Shown: piece by piece, positions 54,918 through 64,000 of the stretch
Position numbering within the stretch: position 1 is the first letter of the stretch
How the letters are laid out: each line of letters begins with the position of its first letter
The notes under the pieces: model-generated
What the model was told of the DNA's origin: nothing
The model's input: only the letters and a program-made list of their open reading frames with translations
Databases searched by the model: none
Origin: Agapanthus africanus
Lineage: Eukaryota > Streptophyta > Magnoliopsida > Asparagales > Amaryllidaceae
Assembly: GCA_030015575.1 (NCBI GenBank)
Contig: JASDDO010000001.1
Location: forward strand, 135,985,988 to 136,049,987
Reading direction: 5' to 3'
DNA length: 64,000 nt
Made by a program: the position numbers and the translations under genes

Positions 54918-55196
54918 TGTCCACGGTCGTGGCGGAACGCCCGTAGCTTGAGTCGGGGCGGGAGTTCTATATCCGAAGAGTATCCGCTTCTCCTCGGCAA
55001 TGACGGGACCAACTCAATGACGGTACCAACCCGTAAAAGACCCCACACGCCTTGGAAGATGATCAGCCTCGGGGATCATGAAATGGGAACCAGTGTTCAT
55101 CCGCATAAAATGATGGATAGCGTCGCGAATACCCGTCAGTGATGAAGTAGGCTCGACTAAGAACGCCTCAAAAGGAACACCTTGGTCATAACCCTA

Positions 55197-56231
55197 CTAT
55201 TGGGCAAAGCGGTGCGGATTATACCGCATAAAAATAACCACATTACTCTGATGAAATACCAAGAAACCCGGCCTAATCAAGTATAGATGCATAATCTCCT
55301 TAGGCTTTAAGGATGGTGCTCCCCCTTTCGATAAATCAAATAGTTGCTGAACAGGTCCCGAAGGAGCAGAGAGGACTCGGTCGTTGAATATCATCCCACC
55401 TTCATTAGCATATGGGTTAAGAAACACACAAAGGGCCCCTAGCTGAGTTGGATCAGGAGCAGAATCATCCACCAACCTCATGAGCCGCGGGAAGGTGTAA
55501 GCGTCATAGAAATCTGGCCTCCAATGTGCTGCGAACACCCCCAATACATTCATCTCGATCCATGACTTAAAGTAGTGGAGGGAGAAATTCACAACATCTA
55601 CACCCGGGGTCGAAGTATTGGCCGCAACGCTCAACCCATGGTATAAGTGTGATAGCCCCGCGATACCCACGGCCAATCGTGTTCCTTCAGCCACACGATG
55701 AGCAGGATAGATGACCGAAGCTCTCATAAAGCGATAATGTGTTGGAATGGCAAACCAACTGAGCCAAAGGCTGATAAAGACGACAAAGAAGGTCTCTTCG
55801 TCCATTCCGGGAGCCGCAATCGAATCAAAAGACATGGCCGACAAGATCGGGATATAAAACTGCGGTAGATCTTCCTCTTTGGCCGGCAGTTTATCTAGCC
55901 CAAACTTTGGAGCCGTCTTGGACAAAGCATCTTCGCGGAAAAAGCAGGCAATGAAGCTCTCAAAAGTGACGCCATGCCCTTCCGACGCTGCGAACAGTTT
56001 CTCAAAAATAACCAAAACCTTGATTAAGATAGGGTACTTATGGCGGACGGCATTTTCAGTCGTCAAGCCGTCAAGCGTAGCCGGCATCGTCTCAAATACA
56101 TACTCATCGGGAGGTAGCAACTCTTCATAATGCTCTCCCCTAATTGGTAGTCTCGAAACTTCGCGAAACTCGTCCAATGAAATAGAGACCTCGCGATCCC
56201 CTAGCAAGAGGTGTTGGTGGGAAGATTCCAC
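55197..56231 (-). pseudogene. Tat2 antisense gene, plant mobile domain (PMD) exon
   Basis: A 344-residue open segment. Near the start is GDREVSISLDEFREVSRLP (PMD: GExTITLxDVxxLxxLP). At about residues 147-165 lies FFVVFISLWLSWFAIP (PMD-C: FLxFWLSRFVFP). Then come RLAVGIAGLSHLYHGLSVAA (PMD-C: LALAPxxLAxLYRxL) and a tail shared with Tat1 (NVLGVFAAHWRPDFYDAYTFP, FMRYNPHRFAQ). Arabidopsis PMD proteins MAIN and MAIL1 act in the nucleus with PP7-type phosphatases in gene and transposon control. It is known that PMD genes also ride in transposons. This copy is read from the strand opposite to gag. Confidence 0.72.
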
Positions 56232-56770
56232 TAGTTCACAAAATCCTTAACCCACCAGACATGAGAGGACTGATAATGAAAAAGGGACGCATACACCGCC
56301 TGATAGAACCCGACCTTCTGCAATCGCGCACGGTGGGCGGATAGAACATATCGAGCCCAGGGAAGATAGCCCGTTGGATGGCGAGGGGTAAGCCCTATCT
56401 TATAAATTTGTCCCCAGGATTGGGCTTCACCCTGACAAATGCGACGCCCCAAGATATCTATGGCCGGCAAAGGTTAGTTGGGTATCCCAGTTTTCGACGG
56501 GTCAAGTCGGCCTATAGGAGTCCAATCAGCCGCCTCCACCGCAAAAGCGGTCTGCGGATACTCCATCGGCGAAATTGGACGAAGAGACTCTGTTGGCACT
56601 TCGCAAATAAAGTTGTGGTGGCCCCGGATGATATTTCCATACCAAGTTCCTCATAAGAGCAAACATGTACAATCCCTGTCATGAGCTCTGATCATCGCCA
56701 TTGCTTCTTGGTCCAACAGCGATTGTGGAATAGCAACGTCTGAGCGAGTGAAAGGAAAGTAAGGAAGAGA
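56232..56770 (-). pseudogene. Tat2 antisense gene, N-terminal region
   Basis: The minus-strand segment 56231-56470 has DILGRRICQGEAQSWGQ, YLPWARYVLSA and HVWWVKDFVN, matching Tat1 15395-15640. Upstream to about 56770 is MAMIRAHDRDC-type text equivalent to the Tat1 start. The gene thus begins about 0.9 kb from the 3' LTR and runs toward the arrays. Start codon uncertain; broken. Confidence 0.5.
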
Positions 56771-57651
56771 AGCTATTATTCCTGAAAAAGGGGAAGGAAA
56801 AGCCTTTAATAAAAAAATTTTATATATGTGTATACATATATATAATAATGGGAAGAAATGACAAAAAGTTTGTTCCTTGGGACCACTGATTACAAAACTA
56901 ATGGACCCCACAAAATCAATATGGCGGCTCATCAATGATGAGACAGGACAGTCACTATGAAAATATAAAAGATTCTCATTAAACGGACATGAGAGTTTAA
57001 ACAACTCTTGACATCCTCATAAAAAAACTGTTAAAACATCCAACAAATTTAAAAATTGTGCAACCCTATGAAATGTGCTCAAGAACATCAGGGAAGGAAA
57101 TTCCCGAGGGGTCCTATTGATCTTCAGAGCAAAGCTCTTCAGTGAGGAATTAAATTCCTTTTATGCGGTGGAATTAAATTCCAGAAACCCCCGTAAAGAG
57201 GAAATCAAATCCCATAAAGGTCAGAAGAGGAATGCCCAAAGCATTGAGAGTTATTACTTAAAGATCACATATTTGGATCTCTAAGAGATGAGTTTCAAAG
57301 GAGAGAAAAGCTCTCATGATGGATTTAAAATCCAGAGGTTTTCTTTAAAGAAAAGGGTTTTTATGATATTCAAGATCTTTACCTAAAAAGGGTCTCTTTT
57401 TCCAAACAGAGTTTAACTCTGGAACTGCAATGGCAGAGAACTAAGCTCTAAAGAGGAGAATTAAATTCTCAAAGAAAACAAAGAAGGAAGAAAATGAAAG
57501 AACAGTGGTTTCCCAAAAGCCAAACCCTGGCATTTATAAGACATGACATGGGCGGTTCACCTCCCCGTTCCCCTAGGCCATCTGACGGCTGTAAAGGTGA
57601 CAGCGTTGCACTCACGTGCAAGACACATGAGAACAACGCTGTGGGAGCATT
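56771..57651. other. Palindrome-rich stretch between antisense gene and 3' LTR of Tat2
   Basis: No gene is seen. Mini-palindromes such as AGAGCAAAGCTCT (57127), GGAATTAAATTCC (57144) and GAGAATTAAATTCTC (57458) recur, as in the matching stretch of Tat1. A purine-rich GTGGGAGCATT at 57641-57651 abuts the LTR and probably serves as the purine tract. Confidence 0.65.
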
Positions 57652-58637
57652 TGCTCCCTTTTGAAAAAAATAAATAAAAAATAAAAAAGCAATGGGAAAA
57701 TTCCCCAAAATGAGCATCACGTGCCCACACGTGATGCACCTTGGAGCCAAAATTATAAGCATTACACTTAACAAATGGGACTGAAGTTGGACCTCACATG
57801 CCACACGTGAGCACCTATATAAAAAATATATAGGCGCCTTCATAAAACAACTAGCAGGCCAGAAAGCGCATCACGTGCCAACACGTGATGCTCTTCTCTG
57901 GGACTACTGCATATAAGCAAACCGCCCTAGTGCCATTGGGTCACGTGCTGCACGTGAGGGCTTCTAATGCCTTCTGAGCCGATAGAATAAATTCTAAATA
58001 AAAGGGATCAGAACCCTATTTTGGAAATATTTTCCCCAATCTTTCTAAACAAGAAAGATTGTGCTCTGTAAATCAGAGCACCATTGGATCAAAGATCCAA
58101 TGGTGATTAAAAATCACCAGATACGGAATTAAATTCTGATTGAGAAAATACTCCTCAAATCTTTCTAAATAAGAAAGATTGTGCTCTGTAAATTAGAGCA
58201 CCGTTAGATCAAAGATCCAATGGTGATTAAAAATCACCAAGATACAAAATAAGTTCTGTATGGGAAAATATTTTCCCAATCTTGTTAAAAACAAGAAAAA
58301 TGTCTTCTGTAAAACAGAAGTCCTTGGATCAAAGATCCAACGGTGAATAAATTCCCCAAATCAATTAAGAAATCTCTCAATGAGTGATTTCCTCAACTGA
58401 ATCAACGAATCAGCCTCCACTATATAAAGGCCTCAAGACTTCAAGTCTTGTACAGAAGAACTCCCCCATAAACTTCAGAATTTAAGGCGAGAACTACCTC
58501 TCTTCAAAGTAAAGAAAAATAAAAGAGATCATAGCATCTTCTCATAAAAGAAGAATTTAGTTCTTAGATCCGTGAGACAAAGTCTCTCACAAACGAGAAT
58601 TTAATTCTCAGAGCACCGAACTGATCAGAACAAAAAA

Positions 58638-58845
58638 AGTGCCTGGCACTCCACGTGCCCCTCACGTAGGTGCTATTTAATAAGGAGCGCTTAGCACTCA
58701 AAGTTTGGCGCTCAACGCCGAGCGCTCCACGTGCTCCTCACGTGGGCGCTACTTAATAAAAAGTACCTAGTACTCATTGCCTGGCGCTCATTGCCTGGCG
58801 CTCTACGTGTTCCTCACGTGAGCGCTATCGAGTGTTTAACACTCA
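58638..58845 (+). repeat. 76-bp CACGTG-type array in Tat2 3' LTR
   Basis: Just under three units are homologous to 33768-34060, with fewer units than in the 5' LTR. Contains CTCACGTGGGCGCT and CTCACGTGAGCGCT. Confidence 0.7.
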
Positions 58846-59177
58846 ATATAAAAGAATACAAATAAAACAAAAAGAATAAAGGGTGTCAGAATTCATTTCA
58901 ATGCTCAACACTGCTGATGCAGAAAGGGGACCAAGCCCAAATAAATAATCAAGTGGGCTGAGCCCAAGGTTGGTCAAATCCCAAATTAACCCAACCCATA
59001 TGCTTTCAAATTGGACTTAGTCCCAAACAAGATCATCAAATCCTTGATGAATATTCACTGGTTCAAGGGTACATCTCTTCATACCTCCCGTATATGTCGT
59101 TGTAATTCTTCAACGTCTTCAGAGAGATGGAGGGTCCCAATAACCAATAACCTTTGGTGCATCCCCAAACTGTTAAA

Positions 59178-59660
59178 CCAAAACCCTACAGACTATGATG
59201 TTTTTAAACACAGACTATGATGTCTTTAAACCCTACAAACTATGATGTCTTTAAACACAGACTATGATGTCTTTAAACCCTACAGACTATGATGTCTTTA
59301 AACACATACTATGATCTCTTTAAACCCTACAGACTATGATGTCTTTAAACCCTACAGACTATGATGTCTTTAAACACAGACTATGATGTCTTTAAACACG
59401 GACTATGAGGTCCTTAAACTCATGAACTATGATGTCCTTAAACCCAATGGACCACAATGTCCCTAAACTAAATTCTATGGACTATGATGTCCTTAAACCC
59501 AATAGACCGCAACGTCCCTAAACTAAACTCTATGGACTATGATGTCCTTAAATATGGACTATGATGTCCTTAAACTCAATGGACCGCAACGTCCCTAAAC
59601 TAAACTCTATGGACTATGATGTCCTTAAACCCGATGGACCGTAACATCTCTAAACTAAAA
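59178..59660 (+). repeat. GACTATGATGTC hairpin array in Tat2 3' LTR
   Basis: Units are as in the 5' LTR array but with a different number and order. Confidence 0.8.
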
Positions 59661-60248
59661 CGATAGAGCCCTAATGCTCTTTCTTTGGATCTAAATGATC
59701 CTAAAACCTCGTTGAGTAGATCTTAGTCTAAATTAGACTAACGTATCCTCAACAAACGTTTAAGCTTGAATTGGGAACTATTTTGTTGATTCGTGAGAAC
59801 TTTGTCAAACGAGATTAACGAGCCTTAAAACAAACCAAACCCAAATCTAAGAAAATACGGATTTGGACTAATCCCCGCCTTACGGGCGACAACATAAATT
59901 AGTCTCTGTATACAATCTACGAGCAACCTAAAACAAAACAAATACACATGACACGAAGTGAACAACTGGAGAAGGAGAAAGTGGTTATCGCTACGCAGTA
60001 TCATAATTAACTACAAGGGCTTACGCCTGCAGGGAAGAGCGTCCCCATAATCAAAAAACCCCTCGCAAACGAGGGGGAATCTGACGAAGTCTGCTACAAC
60101 AGCCGTATCCGATCAAACCTCCGAAACACGGTGCCATAAATCAACTTGGTATCTTCGGAGAGGTGGACGGATAAAACCAAATAGTATCTGCCCCAAAAAT
60201 TCAGGCCAGACGTCCCAACGTCCCGGTCGCGTCTTTCGACGGTAAACA

Positions 60249-60253
60249 GAATG
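60249..60253. repeat. Target-site duplication of Tat2 (right copy)
   Basis: GAATG here matches 32771-32775. Confidence 0.85.
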
Positions 60254-61203
60254 TTTTATATACCATCCGCATTCACCACGGCATCGGGTCTTCGCCATAA
60301 GGTTACTTAACATACGGCAGGACAGACGCAGGGCTAGCGCAGATGCAAAATATAAAAATACACTTATACACGCACGCACACACATCGTCATCACAGGCAG
60401 GTAATCACATTATACGCATGCGGTAAACAACAAGTAAATGGAATAGTTCGGATATCGTAGAAATCCCGCATTTCGTTTGAGCCGCAAACGAAACGCAATA
60501 TTCCACGGTCGAATGAATATCCCGTACATAACCAAACCAAGACTCTTACAAGCGCGGAGAGTCATCCGCCAATCTTATAAATGGGGCAACCCATCCTCAA
60601 CACTATGAAGGGTCCACCCATCACTTTCTAGTACCCGGCGACTCAAGCACCCCTCCGCGGGTCTATACCTATACCCCTACAAGCGCGGCGAGCAACCCGC
60701 CAATTATAGAACGAAGAAGCCCGGTCTCAACTCCTTGATATGGCCACCTACCGCATTCTAGAATCTGGCGACTCGAGCGCTTCTCCACGGGATAACATAC
60801 CAAATATAATATACATCGAGCGCCAACGACGATCTCAACTCGATCGTATCCCGAAAAAGAATAATATACAATTGGCATTATATATGAATATGAATACAAC
60901 ACTTTACATTAAAAACATTCACACGCAGGGCTATTCATTGCGACAATCCGAACCAAACAAAACACACCAACATTGTAGACACACAATGTGCAACCTCGTC
61001 GAGTTGATCACACATCAATTCGTCGACGTTTACTAACACAAATCCCTATATGGGTTTGAACCGAATCGATCAAATACTTTGATCAACTCGATTCAAAGCG
61101 CGGCCAAATAATTCCATAACCCGCAAAGCCGAACACTTGAAATTCCAAAAACTGAATTTCAAGATTAGCCCAACACCAAAAACATTCTTACTTCTTGCAT
61201 ATT
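60254..61203 (-). other. Copia C non-coding block, continuation
   Basis: It resumes the Copia block cut by Tat2: ACCATCCGCATTC (compare 7692), CAGGGCTAGCGC (compare 7765), TTCCACGGTCGA, and a GCGCGG..AGCAACCCGCCAAT box that is duplicated here (60550 and 60680) but single in Copia A. No gene seen. Confidence 0.6.
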
Positions 61204-61484
61204 TCGAATCTATAACGACCCGAAAAGTGCCCGAGACCCCAGAGATACCTCAGGCGCAACTCTAAGGGTCCTTAGGGGCTGTACGTGGGCCCCTAACCTA
61301 TGGCCAAAAAATTATGGCCATGGGTTGGCTGCTGGACAGTGAGCACCCTGCAAGGTGTTTGCTATCCAGTCCCACACCCAAACCCCCGGGGACAGTCCCG
61401 GGGTCACCCTCGAGCTCTCATGGGGCTCTCGTTCCGAACAGAGAATCCTGAGGCATGAGATTTAGCTAGAAGTGTGGTTGTTTT
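61204..61484. other. GC-rich non-coding stretch left of Copia D
   Basis: It begins TATAACGACCCGAAAAG, a motif reminiscent of chromovirus LTRs (from memory), and has no open frame of note. It may be a remnant of another element or the far end of the Copia C block. Confidence 0.3.
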
Positions 61485-63675
61485 TGTTAGTTATATGTAT
61501 GCCCTAGAGGCCATTATTATACATGTGATGTATATTATAGTGGATGCTTGGACATGTATAGGGAGGACTTTCTTGCCCGACATGATAGTATGCTATCTGG
61601 TTGCTCTTTATCTTAACATGTACACTTATTGTCTCTCTATTACATGTTGATAAAGCCTTTAGGAAGAGTATTTGACTACCAGGATTATGATGCAGATCAT
61701 ACTAGTGGGGCAGAGGTAGTCGGTAAGTACATCCTTCAAATGTTCCTAGTCGTGGGAGTATAGAGACAGGGCATCGATATTCCAGAGTAGACTAGCGTAT
61801 ACGCTTCTCGCCCCATATGATGGGCGATAGATGATCCCATATCCATTGGTGTTTGACATCAGAGATGGTATACGGGTGCTCAGTAAAGTCTGGGTACACT
61901 GAACGGACTCGCCGAGAACTCCTAGATGGTATTATACCTATCGTCAGATACCAGTTCTCTGGTGACACTGGTACAGGTTAGTCTGTCGACCCGAGATCGT
62001 CATAGAGTCTTGTGTGATTCCCACTGTGCTTTGATTTCCACCTTACCATGTTCAAGAGATCATGAAAAACGGTGGTTTTGGGTATAGTCCCGAGTCACAT
62101 GGAGACAATGAGCGATAGGAGGGGATTCATCTCTCCCGGTATTGGGGGTTGATGTTGCGCTATGCTCGATTGGCCATAACAGTAAATCCCTGGCCAAATT
62201 TGCTGAGATCTACTGGTAAGTGTTATCAGTAGTTTCTCAAACAGTTATGGACCTCACATCGGCATGACTTATCAGGCTATTGGGGTCTGACGTTTTACCA
62301 CCCCCAGACTGCGATATGCGACATATCTGACAAAGAGACCGGACTGTACGGTAGTGTTACTGATTGGATTCGCAGGAGTATGAGCAGGCTTGCTTGTTGA
62401 TCTTCTGATCTCTCAATACCCGGGTGGCCGTTACGTTTAGCAGACCGCTTGCAGCTTGTGGGTGTTTGATATGATCATCACCTACTGCCGGCATATTGAT
62501 GAGTCTTTAGAGTCCTACACAGAGGTTTCCTGGTTCATGTGAAACGAAGTAGGAGCACATATACGATATGTGCTGGACCGAGATTAATGCGCGTATGTGA
62601 TACCGCATTCTATTCTCGCGATATGTGATATCGGTCGGTTATATGAGATATAGCCGGGTTATCGGATCAAGTGTTGATTCGATAAGTTGATACATATGAT
62701 ATTAGTCGGTTATATGTGATATAGCCGGATTATTAAATCAAGTGTTGATTTAATAATTTAATGTATAATTATATATGTGATATATTAATTTTCATTAACT
62801 AATATTAGCTCACTTAAACATTTCTTTTTCTTACTTGTGTGCATATAGTATAAATGTGATTTATATTAATGTACATTTTATTTGTGTCATGCTTGATGCC
62901 ACATACTTCATGGGTGTATGAGACTTACACTATACTCTTGATAATTATAGGTTTTTATTTATTTTAGTAATTCACAAATTGGTGGAATTATGTCATGGCT
63001 AGAAGTTTGAAGAAGCTTGTTGTATCCATTGACTTAGCCCACTAATTTGTTTTACCTAAGATATTTATTAACCTAACCATTATCCTTAGCCATAATTTAG
63101 TTTCTACATAAGTTAGTGTATGACATAAACTCACCCATGGTTGCTATTCTCACCTCATAAGTTTCATTCTCATTTCCACTTCATCTTCTTCTTCCTCATG
63201 AGAAAGCTTTCTAGCTTTTCAAATGGTGAAGAAATATTGTGAGAAAAATAAATCTAAAGTGAGCAAAATTCCTACTTCATTATCCTCTACTATATTAGCC
63301 TTTTAGTTTAGGGTGTTTGCTTCACTAATCTACCATTAGTGAAGAGGTAGCATGAGCTTGAGTCTTCTTGATGTAGATCATCTTCGGTCTCGAAGACTTC
63401 GAGCAAACTTGATCATTTCTTCATGTGAACCCTTACTAGAGTTCGGGTATTCACTACTTGGAGCGAAGGGACTACTACACGGAGGTTTAGAAGTAAAGGA
63501 CCGGTCTACAAAGGTTGTATTTCTCATTCACTTAGATATAAAGTTGTTTACATTGTTGTTTCGTCTAAATCTCTAGTTAAGATTATAGGGTTAAGGTTGT
63601 TTAGCATGGCAAAAATTTGAAATTGGCATAGACGATACCTCCCGAAACCTTGTTGTCCTTCTAGTTAACCCTGCA
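61485..63675 (+). repeat. Copia D 5' LTR
   Basis: The 2191-bp LTR starts TGTTAGTTATATG and ends AACCCTGCA. The conserved hairpin lies at 62729-62757, with a base-pair swap relative to Copia B. Confidence 0.88.
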
Positions 63676-63676
63676 G

Positions 63677-63689
63677 TGGTATCAGAGCC
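63677..63689 (+). other. Primer binding site of Copia D
   Basis: TGGTATCAGAGCC lies one base after the LTR. Confidence 0.92.
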
Positions 63690-64000
63690 AAGCTAGAGAA
63701 TTAGACAATGTTTGTATAATTACGAAACCGAAACAACTCCGAAACTCCCGATATAAAAATCTAGTTTATGTCGAAATTTTTAAAGTGTCAAAAAATTTTC
63801 TAAGCAACTGCAGAATGTTATATGAGATGTAACATGAACACAGTAGAAATTTGACCCCTTCCCATCGGATTTTGGCCGGCCACTTTTGATAAAAATCCGA
63901 GCTCGCCAGATTTCTTATGGATTTTTGGCTTCAAATTTTTTCTGTGTTCCAGTCTCTGGGTTTTGGTATTTTAGGTGTTGCTTGTTTTTCTTAAATTTGC

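Larger units (their letters stand above)
32776..60248 (+). mobile_element. Tat2: Tat-like Ty3/Gypsy element with antisense PMD gene, apparently lacking pol
   Basis: The element has LTRs at both ends (32776-35510 and 57652-60248), a 5-bp target duplication GAATG, a primer site at 35516, and a gag gene. Repeat arrays follow (49241-52440), then an antisense multi-exon gene (52610-56770), a purine tract and the 3' LTR. Without Copia B and its duplicated target bases, it spans about 17.1 kb. I find no protease, RT, RNase H or integrase between gag and the arrays, so it would depend on a partner for replication. LTRs differ clearly in sequence and length, so it is older than Copia B. The extra antisense gene fits the Tat lineage, where extra antisense frames are known (Grande, Retand). 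Confidence 0.8.
57652..60248 (+). repeat. Tat2 3' LTR
   Basis: The 2.6-kb LTR starts TGCTCCCTTTTG and ends GGTAAACA, with the same internal order as the 5' LTR. Mini-palindromes lie at 58050-58330, the 76-bp array at 58638-58845 (fewer units) and the GACTATGATGTC array at 59178-59660. It differs from the 5' LTR at many positions, so the element is fairly old. Confidence 0.85.
25253..61484 (-). mobile_element. Copia C: old Copia element split by later insertions
   Basis: Minus-strand Copia parts appear in order but in separate blocks: part of the 3' LTR (25253-25874), RNase H (25890-26118 and from 28131), RT, integrase, a protease-like piece, the non-coding block (31661-32770), and its continuation at 60254-61203. 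A solo LTR separates the RNase H pieces, and Tat2 splits the non-coding block with target duplication GAATG. It is heavily decayed (many breaks) and older than Tat2, which is older than Copia B. Its 5' LTR is not seen; Copia D starts at 61485. Confidence 0.75.
61485..64000 (+). mobile_element. Copia D: left end of a further Copia element
   Basis: A full LTR (61485-63675) is followed by the tRNA-Met type primer site (63677-63689) and about 310 bp of internal leader. The element runs past the window. It is the same family as Copia A and B but clearly diverged. No coding part is inside the window. Confidence 0.88.

Noticed and set aside
60113-61036. Separate gypsy or host gene between Tat2 and Copia D
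   Set aside because: The landmarks (ACCATCCGCATTC, CAGGGCTAGCGC) show that it is the continuation of the Copia C non-coding block.

Overview
The window is plant nuclear DNA made almost entirely of nested LTR retrotransposons. I see no host housekeeping gene, tRNA or rRNA. The lineages present are Ty1/Copia of the Angela/Tork type, Ty3/Gypsy Tat type, Ty3/Gypsy Athila type and possibly a chromovirus. Together they point to a flowering plant with a large, repeat-rich genome; the species cannot be told from the sequence.

Layout, left to right. (1) 1-18987 is the right-hand part of a Tat-like element on + (Tat1). Its antisense gene is split by a young Copia element on - (Copia A, 1470-11575, target duplication CGGTG). 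Tat1 ends in a 2.25-kb LTR (16738-18987). (2) 18988-22140 is a decayed Athila-type gypsy fragment with RT/RNase H. (3) 22141-25220 holds the end of a Copia LTR and an inverted Tat-type LTR. (4) 25253-61484 is an old Copia on - (Copia C), split by a solo Copia LTR (26119-about 28130) and by a complete Tat-like element on + (Tat2, 32776-60248, target duplication GAATG). Tat2 is itself split by Copia B (+, 35742-46123, target duplication CGGCC). (5) From 61485 a further Copia (D, +) begins with a full LTR and runs off the window.

The Tat-like family is the unusual part. It has long LTRs (2.2-2.7 kb) and a gag gene, but no protease, RT or integrase that I can find in Tat2. Downstream are large tandem-repeat and hairpin arrays. 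On the opposite strand, next to the 3' LTR, is a multi-exon gene whose main exon looks like a plant mobile domain (PMD, 'aminotransferase-like') protein. Tat1 and Tat2 carry the same antisense gene with the same order of parts, roughly half identical by eye in the PMD, which suggests the protein was kept under selection while the family spread. Several hairpin families in these elements show paired changes in their stems, as expected if the fold itself matters.

The Copia family has 2.2-kb LTRs and a tRNA-Met type primer site. Its members share a conserved block of about 2-3 kb without coding sequence where most of gag should be. All retroelements are described as fossils; coordinates of decayed pieces are approximate. 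No alignments, database searches or folding programs were run; identities and ages are eye estimates.
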